A program made the position numbers and the translations under genes. A stretch of DNA of 64,000 nucleotides from Mycobacterium sp. 1164966.3 (GTDB lineage Bacteria > Actinomycetota > Actinomycetes > Mycobacteriales > Mycobacteriaceae). The DNA lies in contig NZ_LZSG01000057.1 of NCBI RefSeq assembly GCF_001665395.1, positions 1 through 64,000 on the forward strand. Reading direction: 5' to 3'. Under the pieces are notes generated by a model. It was not told where the DNA came from. It was given only the letters and a program-made list of their open reading frames with translations, and made no database searches. Positions 36,195 through 44,758 of this stretch are shown here, piece after piece. Numbering within the stretch: position 1 is the first letter of the stretch; each line of letters starts with the position of its first letter.

Positions 36195-36650
36195 TCAGGC
36201 GGCCTCGACCACTTCTTTGATGCGCTGGAGCGTTTTCGTCATATCCCGGATATTGCGCCGTCTGCGCAGAAAGCCCCCGAATACCCAATACACGGCATTA
36301 AGCGGTGACGGAGAAAGCCGAAATGACTCCGTCACATCGGTTCCCTCGCCGGCCGGCGCCAACCGATAATGCCAATTGTTCACGGGTCGGTCGCCCAGTA
36401 ATACCGCAAAGCCGAATTCACGACCGGGTTCGCAGGCGGTCACCTCGCATGTCGTCCAATAGACGGGTCCTATCTCGTTTCGCCGAACATGCCCGCGAAA
36501 TCGGGCTCCGAGCGACGGGCCCGTCGCATCGCCCAACCACTCCGCTTCTATTACTTCGGGGGAGAACCGCCCGGTGTTACGGACGTCTGCAATCAACTCC
36601 CAGATCTTGTCCGCAGGTGCCGCCATGTGAACTGTCGCCGAACCTTCCAT
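36195..36650 (-). CDS. SRPBCC family protein (Rv1883c-like)
   Basis: A 151-residue START/SRPBCC protein, matching Rv1883c (153 residues). The N-terminus EGSATVHMAAPADKIWELIA shows the family. It likely binds a hydrophobic ligand or acts as a toxin-like/aromatase fold, with no known activity. The ATG at 36650 was chosen over a TTG 12 bases earlier. It is 32 bases from the SDR gene and 63 bases from rpfC. Confidence 0.85.
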   Translation of the reverse strand: MEGSATVHMAAPADKIWELIADVRNTGRFSPEVIEAEWLGDATGPSLGARFRGHVRRNEIGPVYWTTCEVTACEPGREFGFAVLLGDRPVNNWHYRLAPAGEGTDVTESFRLSPSPLNAVYWVFGGFLRRRRNIRDMTKTLQRIKEVVEAA

Positions 36651-36713
36651 GGCCTGATCCAAACACAGCTTCGCTCGTGGTCATAGACCTCGTCCGGACC
36701 CGGTGCCGGCTGG

Positions 36714-37127
36714 TCACGGACGCGGCACCGCTGCCTGAATGATCTGGTTGATGATCGATGTCACGCCGCGTCCCGGCGTCGACCACACCGCTGTGGGGAG
36801 GCCAGATGCGGTGCCGCACTTCGGCCATGCGTCCAGCCCCTGGTCGGCCAGCACCCGGTTGGCCACCGCGATCTGCTGTTCCCTGGAAGCCGCCGCCGGA
36901 TTGCCGACACCGCCGTACCTGGCCCAGGTCGCCGGCTTGAACTGCAGGCCCCCGTACATGCCGTTGCCGGTATTGGCCTGCCAGTTGCCGCCCGACTCGC
37001 ACTGCGCGACAGCGTCCCAGTTGGGGGTGGGGGCGGCGTTGGCAACACCGCAGGACAAGATCATCGACGCCGCAGCCAACGCGCCGAATGCGGCGGACGT
37101 CGTGAGAGGAATGCCGATTTTTGTCAT
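36714..37127 (-). CDS. rpfC: Resuscitation-promoting factor RpfC
   Basis: A 137-residue secreted resuscitation-promoting factor, a lysozyme-like muralytic enzyme. The signal peptide covers about residues 1-31 (cleavage after ANA-A), and the Rpf domain begins NWDAVAQCESGGNW with the catalytic glutamate at 44. The disulfide cysteines are Cys43 and that in WPKCG. Another in-frame ATG lies 9 bases upstream at 37136. It ends with a short QIIQAAVPRP tail. It is smaller than M. tuberculosis RpfC (176, from memory). Confidence 0.93.
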   Translation of the reverse strand: MTKIGIPLTTSAAFGALAAASMILSCGVANAAPTPNWDAVAQCESGGNWQANTGNGMYGGLQFKPATWARYGGVGNPAAASREQQIAVANRVLADQGLDAWPKCGTASGLPTAVWSTPGRGVTSIINQIIQAAVPRP

Positions 37128-37385
37128 GTCAGGCATTTCGCCCGATGTGTCTAAAGCGTTACCGATCCGAATAACACACGAGATAGAGATCTATCGCATC
37201 GAGATTGGCAGGTCAGAGGAAGAAATAAACCCGGCGGGTCGGGTAAAACGGGCTCTAAGGATTCAGGAGAAATCGCTGAGAATCCATTAAGAGAATTCTT
37301 CGACAAAGGCCATCGAGTCGTGTGGGCGAGACATTGCGGCGGCCCCGCTGAGTTTCGCGTTAGCCTGGCTGCTGTAGGTACCTCT

Positions 37386-37970
37386 ATGAACAAGCGTGAC
37401 GGCACATCCGGAGAATGGCTGCGCTCGGGGCGGGCGCGGGCGCTGCTCTGGGCCGCGCTCGTGGTCTCCCTCACGCTGGGTGGGGCGTTTGTGGTGGTGA
37501 GCCAGTTGCGGCCGTCGCCCGCCGAGGTTCTCGAGCATCCGGCCAATCCGGTCACCGATGATCAGAGCAGGGCCCAGGTGCTCGACGCGGCCCACCAAAT
37601 CGTCACCCTCGCCGGGCTGCGGACGACGTCGGCGGGTTACCTGCCGATGTCATGCAAGGACCGCAAGGACCCGCCCTATCAGGGCGCGATCTATCTGACC
37701 TTCGCGGTACCCGCCGACGTCGCACCCGAGAAGTACTTTCCGGCTATCGCCACGACGCTGGTGAGCCACGGCTGGCTCGAAGGCCCGCAGCCCAACGGCC
37801 GCACCGACGGCAGGATGGTGTCGAAGGACGCCGTCACCGCGATCGTCTATCGCGACAGCGACGACCCGCGCCTGGGAGTCCTGCGTCTGTATGGCGAGTG
37901 CCGGAACATGAATGACCATCGCCACGACGGGTGGACCGATGTCGCCGCCCAACTCACCGCGCAGCGATAG
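37386..37970 (+). CDS. Unknown membrane-anchored protein
   Basis: A 194-residue protein with one N-terminal membrane segment (about residues 18-40) and an extracytoplasmic soluble region. It contains two cysteines (in MSCKDRK and YGECRN) that may form a disulfide. I do not recognise the family; similar mycobacterial anchored proteins exist but none are named. It occupies the place where M. tuberculosis has the secreted chorismate mutase Rv1885c. The ATG at 37386 was chosen as the first start after which the signal anchor begins. Confidence 0.7.
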   Translation: MNKRDGTSGEWLRSGRARALLWAALVVSLTLGGAFVVVSQLRPSPAEVLEHPANPVTDDQSRAQVLDAAHQIVTLAGLRTTSAGYLPMSCKDRKDPPYQGAIYLTFAVPADVAPEKYFPAIATTLVSHGWLEGPQPNGRTDGRMVSKDAVTAIVYRDSDDPRLGVLRLYGECRNMNDHRHDGWTDVAAQLTAQR

Positions 37971-37984
37971 GCCTAGACGGGGAT

Positions 37985-38091
37985 GGTGGCGACCCGCCGC
38001 GCCCGGCTACGCCGCGCTTGCGATCGCCACGAAACCAGACGGTGGCGACCCGCCGCGCCCGGCTACGCCGCGCTTGCGATCGCCACGAAAC
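37985..38091. repeat. 51-base tandem repeat, two copies, period 56
   Basis: The sequence beginning GGTGGCGACCCGCC and ending CGCCACGAAAC occurs at 37985-38035 and again at 38041-38091, with no mismatch I can see. Each unit has complementary ends (GTGGCGA and TCGCCAC). It lies between convergent genes. Confidence 0.85.
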
Positions 38092-38095
38092 GCGT

Positions 38096-38128
38096 ACTGC
38101 GCCTGACGCATTTCTCGTCAGGCGCAGT
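38096..38128. terminator. Perfect 13-base hairpin between convergent genes
   Basis: ACTGCGCCTGACG (38096-38108) pairs with CGTCAGGCGCAGT (38116-38128), with a 7-base loop. It follows the tandem repeat and lies before the fbpB stop, so it may terminate both genes, though no long T-tract follows. Confidence 0.65.
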
Positions 38129-38153
38129 AGGCGTTGTCGTGATGCCGGTTCGG

Positions 38154-39134
38154 TTATCCGTGAGCGCCCAGCGCGCCCTGCAGGTCACCCTTCATGGCGT
38201 TGAGCTGCGCTCCCCAGTACTCCCAGCTGTGCGTGCCGTCGGCCTGGAAGTTGAAGACCGCGTTGTGTCCGCCGGCCGCGTTGTAGGCGTCCTGGAACTT
38301 GATGTTGCTGCTGCGCACGAAGTTCTCCAGGAATTCGGCGGGCATGTTGGCGCCACCGAGTTCCGTGGGCTTGCCGTTACCGCAGTAGATCCACAGCCGG
38401 GTGTTGTTGGAGACCAGCCGCGGGATTTGAATAGTCGGATCGTTGCGCTGCCAGGCGGGGTCGCTGGAGGGGCCCCACATGTCCGAGGCCTTGTAGCCAC
38501 CGGCGTCACCCATCGCCAGGCCGATCAGTGACGGGCCCATGCCCTGCGACGGGTCCATCAGGGCCGACAACGAACCGGCATAGATGAACTGGTCCGGATG
38601 GTAGGCGGCCAGAATCAGCGCCGACGATCCGGCCATCGAGATGCCGACCGCCGCGCTACCCGTGGGCTTGACGCTCTTTTGAGACGACAGGTATTGCGGC
38701 AGCTCACTGGTCAGGAACGTCTCCCACTTGTACGTGCTGCAGCCGGCCTTACCGCAGGCCGGGTTGTACCAGTCGCTGTAGAAGCTGGACTGCCCACCGA
38801 CGGGCATGACGACCGACAAGCCCGACTGGTAGTACCACTCGAAGGCAGGGGTGTTGATGTCCCAACCGTTGTAGTCGTCCTGCGCGCGCAGGCCGTCCAG
38901 CAGGTACAAAGCCGGAGAGCCGTTACCGCCGCTCTGGAACTGGACCTTGATATTGCGGCCCATGGCCGCCGACGGCACCTGCAGGTACTCGACGGGCAGA
39001 CCCGGCCGCGAGAACGCCCCCGCGGTCGCCGCTCCGCCGGCAAGACCGATCAGACCCGGCAGCGTCACCGCCGCCGCCGCACCGACCAAAAGCCGGCGCC
39101 CCCAGGCCCGGATCTTCTCGCTCACATCTGTCAT
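38154..39134 (-). CDS. fbpB: Antigen 85B, mycolyltransferase FbpB
   Basis: A 326-residue secreted mycolyltransferase of the antigen 85 complex. It transfers mycolates between trehalose monomycolates to form TDM and mycolylates arabinogalactan. The signal peptide ends at AGA before FSRPGLPVEYLQVPS. Catalytic Ser is in GISMAGSS (mature Ser126), with Glu and His conserved downstream (the last in GTHSWEYW). The length equals FbpB (325) of M. tuberculosis. The start at ATG 39134 gives MTDVSEKIRAW. It is convergent with the membrane protein gene. Confidence 0.97.
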   Translation of the reverse strand: MTDVSEKIRAWGRRLLVGAAAAVTLPGLIGLAGGAATAGAFSRPGLPVEYLQVPSAAMGRNIKVQFQSGGNGSPALYLLDGLRAQDDYNGWDINTPAFEWYYQSGLSVVMPVGGQSSFYSDWYNPACGKAGCSTYKWETFLTSELPQYLSSQKSVKPTGSAAVGISMAGSSALILAAYHPDQFIYAGSLSALMDPSQGMGPSLIGLAMGDAGGYKASDMWGPSSDPAWQRNDPTIQIPRLVSNNTRLWIYCGNGKPTELGGANMPAEFLENFVRSSNIKFQDAYNAAGGHNAVFNFQADGTHSWEYWGAQLNAMKGDLQGALGAHG

Positions 39135-39714
39135 ACCTGCGCCCCTTATCCTTCTGTCGCCGCGCGTTCCCGGCAGAATTTACCGTGCGTATAGCCCGAA
39201 TGTCGATCTGGATGCGAAGCAATCTCAGTTTTGTATCGATTACCGCCACCAATACAGCAACTGTGATATACGTGCGGCAAAGGCCACCGCTGCTTCCGCA
39301 TGACGGTTATAGAACCACACCACCAGCCGAAATAGCGGTAGCACACGCCGACGACGGACGAGCCGAACGCGGCTGGGCGCACTGTACAAAGCTGATCTAA
39401 TCAAAATGGCGGGGCCGTTTTCGACAAGTCGCCGCGTGTGACGCAATGTGTCTGTCGGTGGCGCGAGACGGACGCAGGCGGTCAGGCCGCACAAGTCCGA
39501 CAAATAATGACGCGCCGGACCATTGGCGAGAGCGGGGACGCCGCTAGTGGTTCGGCACCCAGGCGATCCGACTTGCGTCGAGCGCGTAGGCTCTCTCGGA
39601 GCAAGCCGATGGAGACCACTGTCCCGGTCCATTCCGGCTCTCAAGGACCCACGTATCGATGGTGCGCGACGATAGGGCGGCTTGGGGGCGTCGGAGGCCC
39701 AGGGATGATTGAGG
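39135..39714. other. Intergenic region upstream of fbpB, 580 bases
   Basis: No convincing gene on either strand. Frames present are low-quality shadows. The bases nearest fbpB are more A/T-rich than their surroundings and should hold the fbpB promoter. I saw no perfect inverted repeat or classical box. Confidence 0.5.
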
Positions 39715-40809
39715 ATGCAGACTTTGGACGCGGTACTTGGGCTGTCAGTGACACCGACGACCGTTGGGTGGGTCCTCGCCGAGGGGCATGGCGCCGACGG
39801 CACCATCTTGGACCATCGAGAGCTGACACTTCGGGGCGGTCCGGGCGTGCGCGCGGTCGGTACCGCAGAGCAGGTGACTGAAGAGGTCTTGCGGGTGAAT
39901 GCGGCCGCGGCCGCCAGCGATCACCGGCTGCGTGTCATCGGCGTGACGTGGAACGACGACGCTTCGGCTCAGGCTGCGCTGCTGTTGGAATCATTGACGG
40001 ACGCGGGTTTCGACAACGTTGTGCCGATCCGCATGCTCGAGGCCGTCGAGACACTCGCGCAGGCAATCGCTCCGGTCATCGGCTATGAACAGACCGCCGT
40101 GTGCATCCTGGAACAGGAATGGGCCACCGTCGTCATGGTCGACACCCACGACGGCCAGACCCAGACCGCCGTGAAGAATGTGCGCGGCGGCTTGGACGGG
40201 CTGACTTCGTGGCTGACCGGAATGTTCGACCGCAACGCATGGCGCCCCGCCGGAGTAGTGGTCGTCGGGTCCGGCGGTGGCATCGATGCGTTCTCGTGCC
40301 AGCTCGAAAAGGCTTTGCCGGTACCGGTTTTCGGGCAAAGCATGGCCCAGGTGACGATCGCGCGGGGCGCGGCGCTGGCGGCGGCGCAAAGCACCGAGTT
40401 CACCGACGACCAGCTGGTGGACAGCGTCAGCGTCGCCACTGACCCGGTTGCAGCCGACCCATCTCGTTCGCGGCGGCTGTCCTACGCCGGAGCCGCCACC
40501 GCCCTGGCCGCGGGCGCGGTGACCTTCGTCGCGTCGCTGTCGCTCGCGGTGGGCCTGCAGCTGGCGCCCGACCAGCACGCCGGAACCTCGGGACCGGTCA
40601 TGCGCACGTCGACGCCGCAGGTCGCCGAGGCCGTCACGCCGACATTGCCGCCGCCGCCCGAGGTTGAACCGCAGGCCTCCCGTCCCCAGCGCATCACGGC
40701 GGGCCAACCGGGCGCCAGTGACCCGGATGGGCGGCCCCCCTCTCGGAGAGTGCTCGAGCACATACCCGGTGCTTACGACGCGCCGATACAGCACCCACCT
40801 CAGCCTTAA
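39715..40809 (+). CDS. DUF7159-type protein, actin/Hsp70-like N-terminus with Pro-rich tail
   Basis: A 364-residue protein resembling mycobacterial DUF7159 proteins. Residues ~5-235 look like an actin/Hsp70-type nucleotide-binding fold by eye (LGLSVTPTTVGWVLAEG; VVVVGSGGGIDA; ARGAALAAA). One membrane helix lies at about 260-280, followed by a Pro-rich tail. The ATG at 39715 follows GAGG; a TTG at 39709 is also in frame. It probably equals Rv1887 (380, from memory) in place. The actin-like reading is an inference only. Its stop overlaps the YceI stop by three bases. Confidence 0.75.
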   Translation: MQTLDAVLGLSVTPTTVGWVLAEGHGADGTILDHRELTLRGGPGVRAVGTAEQVTEEVLRVNAAAAASDHRLRVIGVTWNDDASAQAALLLESLTDAGFDNVVPIRMLEAVETLAQAIAPVIGYEQTAVCILEQEWATVVMVDTHDGQTQTAVKNVRGGLDGLTSWLTGMFDRNAWRPAGVVVVGSGGGIDAFSCQLEKALPVPVFGQSMAQVTIARGAALAAAQSTEFTDDQLVDSVSVATDPVAADPSRSRRLSYAGAATALAAGAVTFVASLSLAVGLQLAPDQHAGTSGPVMRTSTPQVAEAVTPTLPPPPEVEPQASRPQRITAGQPGASDPDGRPPSRRVLEHIPGAYDAPIQHPPQP

Positions 40810-41366
40810 CAGCTCAAGTCCTCTTTTAGGTGCACGGCGCTGAAGGTCACCGTCACCTCGTCGCTCACCTGCATCGAGCCCAGCAGCATCGAGTACGGCT
40901 TGACGCCGTAATCGGATTGGCGCACCACGGATTCGGTAGACATTCGCCACGAGTCACCGAGATCCTCCGTGCGCAGCTCGATTACGTGCGGGCGCGACCT
41001 TCCCCGGATCCGCAGAGTCCCGTTGAGGCGGTACCCGTCTTCGGTCCGCTCGATCCTGTCGGCTTCGAAACGGATCTGCGGATAGCGGTTGGCGCCCAAC
41101 GACTTCAACGCGTTCGACTTGACCAGGGCCCGCTCCGGCCCGGAAAGTGCCTTCACCCCGCCCTCGCCGCGCACCACCTCGAAGGAATCGACCTCGATGC
41201 CCAGCTCGACGGCGACGGGCTCGGCATCGTCCCAGTGCACCGCGGCTTGCCAGCGCTTCATCGCGATGGTGAGGCGATGACCCATTCGCGCGGCCCGGCC
41301 GCAAACGCCTGTGTGTATTGACAATTCACCCTCGGATGCGTCGAGGGCCCATACCGTGTCGGTCAC
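40806..41366 (-). CDS. YceI-family lipid-binding protein
   Basis: A 186-residue YceI-family protein, a lipocalin-like barrel that binds polyprenyl or long-chain lipids in other bacteria. Signatures: WALDASEGELSIHTGV at the start, MKRWQAAVHWD, GYRLNGTLRIRG and the VKPYSMLLGSMQVSDEV end. No clear signal peptide is visible, so location is uncertain. The GTG start overlaps the ADH stop by GTGA. It is the last gene of the P450-ADH-YceI run. Confidence 0.85.
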   Translation of the reverse strand: MTDTVWALDASEGELSIHTGVCGRAARMGHRLTIAMKRWQAAVHWDDAEPVAVELGIEVDSFEVVRGEGGVKALSGPERALVKSNALKSLGANRYPQIRFEADRIERTEDGYRLNGTLRIRGRSRPHVIELRTEDLGDSWRMSTESVVRQSDYGVKPYSMLLGSMQVSDEVTVTFSAVHLKEDLSC

Positions 41367-42376
41367 ATGGTCAAGACGGTGCGGTAGTGCGACCGTCCCT
41401 GTTCCATCGCTGCGTACCCGTCGGCAGCCTGCGCCAGCGGAAGCTCCTCGATCCATGCTCGCACGCCCGACAGTATGGCGAAATGCATTGTCTCTTCAAC
41501 GTCTTTCGCCGTGCCGGATGGATGGCCGACAATGCTGAGCCCGGGGTTTATCAACTGCACGGGGCTGATCGGCAGCGGGTCCGGAGTCACCCCTATGGTG
41601 ATCAGTTCACCCTGGGGTAATAAGCCTCCGACGGTGTCAGCCATGGCTGCGGAGTTGCCCGCTGTGGCCAGCACGACCGCCGCGCCACCGAGTACTCGCA
41701 GCGCTTCGGCGACGTCACCGCTGGTGGAGTCGACGTAGTGATGGGCGCCCAACTTCCGGGCGTCATCGGCTTTTGCAGTGCCGCGGGCGATCGCAATGGT
41801 CTCGAAACCCATCGCCCGGGCGAACTGCACCCCGAGGTGGCCGAGGCCGCCAACACCGAGGACCGCCACCCGGTCACCGGGTAAGGCCTTGGTGTGGCGC
41901 AGCGCGTTGTAGGTCGTGACGCCCGCGCAACCCATCGGGGCGGCTTCGACGTCGGACAGCCCGGACGGGATCCGGGCCAGCGCACTGGCCGGCACCGTGA
42001 CCGATTGCGCATACCCGCCGGGGTAGTGCCAACTCGGGATCTTCCCGTTCGCGCAGTGGATGAAGATGCCTTTGCGGCAGGGGTCGCAGTGATAACAGCA
42101 TCCGCCGAACCAGCCGACTGCGACGCGATCGCCGACGGCGAATTCGTCGACGCCGGAGCCGAGTTCGGCTATGCTGCCGGCAATTTCGTGTCCCGGGGTC
42201 AGCGGCCACGACATGCCCGGGAAGCCGCCGTTGACGAAGTGGCGGTCAGTGCCGCACACGCCGCAGGCGGTGACCGTGAGGCGTACCTCGCCCGGACCCG
42301 GCGGCGTCGTCTCGACTTCGACTAGCTCCAGGGGCGCGCCCGCGGACTGTACGTGGACAGCTTTATGCGTTGACAT
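41363..42376 (-). CDS. Zinc-dependent alcohol dehydrogenase (AdhP-type)
   Basis: A 337-residue medium-chain zinc alcohol dehydrogenase. Catalytic-zinc ligands are Cys38 and the GHE motif at 62-64; structural-zinc cysteines lie at about 94, 97, 100 and 108 (CCYHCDPC). A GLGGxG-type cofactor loop (VLGVGGLGHLG) lies near residue 170. The start is 19 bases after the stop of the CYP125-like gene, and its stop overlaps YceI, giving a tight three-gene unit. Oxidation of a P450-generated alcohol is a plausible role. Confidence 0.92.
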   Translation of the reverse strand: MSTHKAVHVQSAGAPLELVEVETTPPGPGEVRLTVTACGVCGTDRHFVNGGFPGMSWPLTPGHEIAGSIAELGSGVDEFAVGDRVAVGWFGGCCYHCDPCRKGIFIHCANGKIPSWHYPGGYAQSVTVPASALARIPSGLSDVEAAPMGCAGVTTYNALRHTKALPGDRVAVLGVGGLGHLGVQFARAMGFETIAIARGTAKADDARKLGAHHYVDSTSGDVAEALRVLGGAAVVLATAGNSAAMADTVGGLLPQGELITIGVTPDPLPISPVQLINPGLSIVGHPSGTAKDVEETMHFAILSGVRAWIEELPLAQAADGYAAMEQGRSHYRTVLTM

Positions 42377-42395
42377 GCGCTTCCCCCCAGGTGTG

Positions 42396-43670
42396 TCAGT
42401 GCGCGACAGGGCATTTAGCAGCGCCGTTGGCGGCGTGATAGTCGACCTGCCAGTGCTTGATGCCGTTGAGCCAGCCCGATCGTAGCCGCTCGGGCTTGCC
42501 GATCGGCTCCAGGTCGGGCACGGCGTCGGCGATCGCGTTGAACATCAGGTCGATGGTCATCCGCGCCAGGTTCGCTCCGATGCAGTAGTGCGCCCCGGTG
42601 CCACCAAAACCCACGTGCGGGTTGGGATTACGCAGGATGTTGAAGGTGAACGGATCGTCGAAAACGTCCTCGTCGAAATTGGCCGAGCGGTAGACCATCA
42701 CCACCCGCTGTCCTTTCTTGATCTGCACACCGGACAGCTCGTAATCCTCCAGCGCGGTGCGCTGGAACGAAGTGACGGGGGTGGCCCAGCGGACGATCTC
42801 GTCGGCGGTGGTGGGGGGGCGCTCGCGCTTGTACAACTCCCACTGGTCGGGGAAGTCGGTGAAAGCCATCATGCCCTGCGTGATGGAGTTGCGGGTGGTC
42901 TCGTTGCCCGCGACCGCCAGCAGGATGACGAAGAAGCCGAACTCGTCCTCGGAGAGCTTGTGGCCGTCGACGTCGGCCTCGATCAGCTTGGTGACGATGT
43001 CGTCGCCGGGGTTCTTGGCCCGGTCGGCCGCCATCTGCATGGCATACATGATGAGTTCGACCGAGGCGGCGATGGCGTCATTGGCGGCGAATTCGGGATC
43101 CTGATCCCCGACCATCTGGTTGGACCAGTGGAATAACTTCATGCGGTCTTCCTGAGGCACACCGAGCAGACCGGCGATGGCCTGCAGCGGCAGCTCGCAG
43201 GACACCTGTTCGACGAAGTCGCCGGAACCTTGCCCCGCAGCGGTTTCGACGATCCGGCGGGCCCGCTCGTTGAGGTCGTCGCGCAGGCGCTCGACGGCCC
43301 GCGGGGTGAAGCCACGGGAGATGATCTTGCGCAGACGAGTGTGGTGTGGGGCGTCCTGGTTGAGTAGGACGAATTTGCCCCTTTCGATCTGTTCGCCGAC
43401 AGTGCCGTCTTTGTAGCGGGGCAGGGCGGTCTTTTGCAGGCTGGAGAACACGTCGCTGCGCAGCGATATCTCCTTGACGTCCTTATGCTTCGACACCACC
43501 CAGAAACCGCCGTCGTCGAACCCGCCAACCCCGATCGGCTGTTCGTTCCACCAGATCGGTGCGGTTCGGCGCAATTCGGCCAGCTCTTCTACCGGCAGCC
43601 GCTCGGCGTGGATGTCTGGGTCGGTGAAGTCGAACCCGGGAGGCAGATTGGGTGTTGGCTGGGATGGCAT
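42396..43670 (-). CDS. CYP125-family cytochrome P450
   Basis: A 424-residue P450 closely resembling CYP125, the steroid C26/C27-hydroxylase. The N-terminus NLPPGFDFTDPDIHAERLP, HHTRLRKIISRGFTPRAVER, AGNETTRNSITQGMM (I-helix) and FGGTGAHYCIGANLAR (heme Cys near 361) match family-defining stretches. It starts after GGAGGAG with a 9-base spacer. It is not at the usual kstR-type cholesterol cluster, so it is probably a second copy. The substrate may be cholesterol, another sterol or a terpenoid. Confidence 0.93.
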   Translation of the reverse strand: MPSQPTPNLPPGFDFTDPDIHAERLPVEELAELRRTAPIWWNEQPIGVGGFDDGGFWVVSKHKDVKEISLRSDVFSSLQKTALPRYKDGTVGEQIERGKFVLLNQDAPHHTRLRKIISRGFTPRAVERLRDDLNERARRIVETAAGQGSGDFVEQVSCELPLQAIAGLLGVPQEDRMKLFHWSNQMVGDQDPEFAANDAIAASVELIMYAMQMAADRAKNPGDDIVTKLIEADVDGHKLSEDEFGFFVILLAVAGNETTRNSITQGMMAFTDFPDQWELYKRERPPTTADEIVRWATPVTSFQRTALEDYELSGVQIKKGQRVVMVYRSANFDEDVFDDPFTFNILRNPNPHVGFGGTGAHYCIGANLARMTIDLMFNAIADAVPDLEPIGKPERLRSGWLNGIKHWQVDYHAANGAAKCPVAH

Positions 43671-44020
43671 GGGGACCCGCTCCTCCAAGACGAAACGACA
43701 CGAAGTCTTCTAGTTTTCTAGAGCCAAATAAACCACTGCCACACCACGGTTGTGAAGGACTAACGCCCGATCCGGGAGGAGAACTGCAACGTGTTCAGTG
43801 CCGATGAGTTTCGGAGATGCCCTCGACACGCACTCCCGAACAGGCTCAACGGGGCAACCGAGTAATCGAAAAAACTCTCTACGGGTGGTGCGGTCTCTCA
43901 GGCCGACCCTGGCCAAGTCGGGAAAACGATCTTGTGACGCTGGGCACAATCGTTATGCTTTGGTGCAGGTCACCGGCGGTACTTTGGGGGCCCGGGAACG
44001 AGAGACACCGAGGGTGGAAC
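43671..44020. other. Divergent promoter region between CYP125-like and Rv1891-like genes
   Basis: 350 bases between the left-pointing P450 gene and the right-pointing secreted-protein gene. A TCTAG-TTTT-CTAGA palindrome lies at about 43709-43722, close to the P450 start and of TetR-operator style. No exact KstR box (TNNAACNNGTTNNA) was seen. No reliable small gene. Confidence 0.5.
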
Positions 44021-44428
44021 ATGATTCGCGAACTACTTGCCGCCGCGGCGATCACGGGTGCCACTATCGGCTTGGCGCCGTGCGCCGTCGCCGACAATGG
44101 GCGCTGGCCCGGCGACGTGCCCGGCATGAACTACGACGCATCGTTGGGTGCGCCGTGCGACAACTACGAGCGGTTCATCTTCGGGCGCGGACCCAGTGGG
44201 CAGGCCGAAGCCTGCCACTTCCCGCCGCCGAACCAGTTCCCGGCGGCCACCACCGGGTACTGGGTGATCTCCTACCCGCTGTACGGGGTACAGCAGGCCG
44301 GCGCGAAGTGCCCGGGCCCGCAGGCCGCGGCACAGTCGGCGGCGGGGCTGCCGATGCTTTGCCTGGGTGCTCAGGGATGGCAAGAGGGATGGTTCACCGG
44401 GGCAGGGTTCTTCCCGCCGGAGCCATGA
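44021..44428 (+). CDS. Secreted protein, Rv1891-like
   Basis: A 135-residue exported protein, the same length as Rv1891. The signal peptide covers about residues 1-24 (MIRELLAAAAITGATIGLA, cleavage near AVA). The mature part has four cysteines that likely form disulfides (in APCDN, EACHF, AKCPG, LCLG) and aromatic residues. The function is unknown. The ATG at 44021 was selected because longer frames upstream lack a signal peptide. The stop overlaps the next start by ATGA. Confidence 0.85.
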   Translation: MIRELLAAAAITGATIGLAPCAVADNGRWPGDVPGMNYDASLGAPCDNYERFIFGRGPSGQAEACHFPPPNQFPAATTGYWVISYPLYGVQQAGAKCPGPQAAAQSAAGLPMLCLGAQGWQEGWFTGAGFFPPEP

Positions 44429-44712
44429 CCGGCCCCCAAGCCACCTCACCGGTCCCGCGCTGGCTGCGTTGCGTGATGGCATCCGATCGGGCCGGCTCGG
44501 CGTGGTACGTCGGTGTCGGCTTCTTCTTCGCACCCGTGCTGGCCGTGTTGTCACCGTGGCCGCTGGTCACCACCGTGCTCTGGTGGGTGATCGCGCTGGC
44601 GGGCTTGTGGCTTGGACTGCTGGGAATCGCGATGGCCGCCGGCCTGGCGCGGGTTTTGCGCTCTGGCACCGAGATACCCGAGGATTACTGGCGCACGCTG
44701 GTCAACTACTGA
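44425..44712 (+). CDS. Small membrane protein, Rv1892-like
   Basis: A 95-residue membrane protein with two hydrophobic segments (about residues 28-48 and 52-72). It matches Rv1892 (103 residues, from memory). It starts by overlapping the Rv1891-like stop (ATGA), so the two are coupled. The function is unknown. Confidence 0.8.
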   Translation: MTGPQATSPVPRWLRCVMASDRAGSAWYVGVGFFFAPVLAVLSPWPLVTTVLWWVIALAGLWLGLLGIAMAAGLARVLRSGTEIPEDYWRTLVNY

Positions 44713-44758
44713 CGGTCTAGATTCATACCCAGGTTTCGGGCAACGATAGGAGACTTCC

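Noticed and set aside
37182..37195. GATAG-AGAT-CTATC inverted repeat upstream of rpfC
   Set aside because: Only 5-base arms, so it can occur by chance; no promoter element lines up with it.
39240..39806. 188-residue minus-strand frame across the fbpB upstream region and the next gene's start
   Set aside because: No homology or ribosome-binding site, and it overlaps a supported gene; probably chance.
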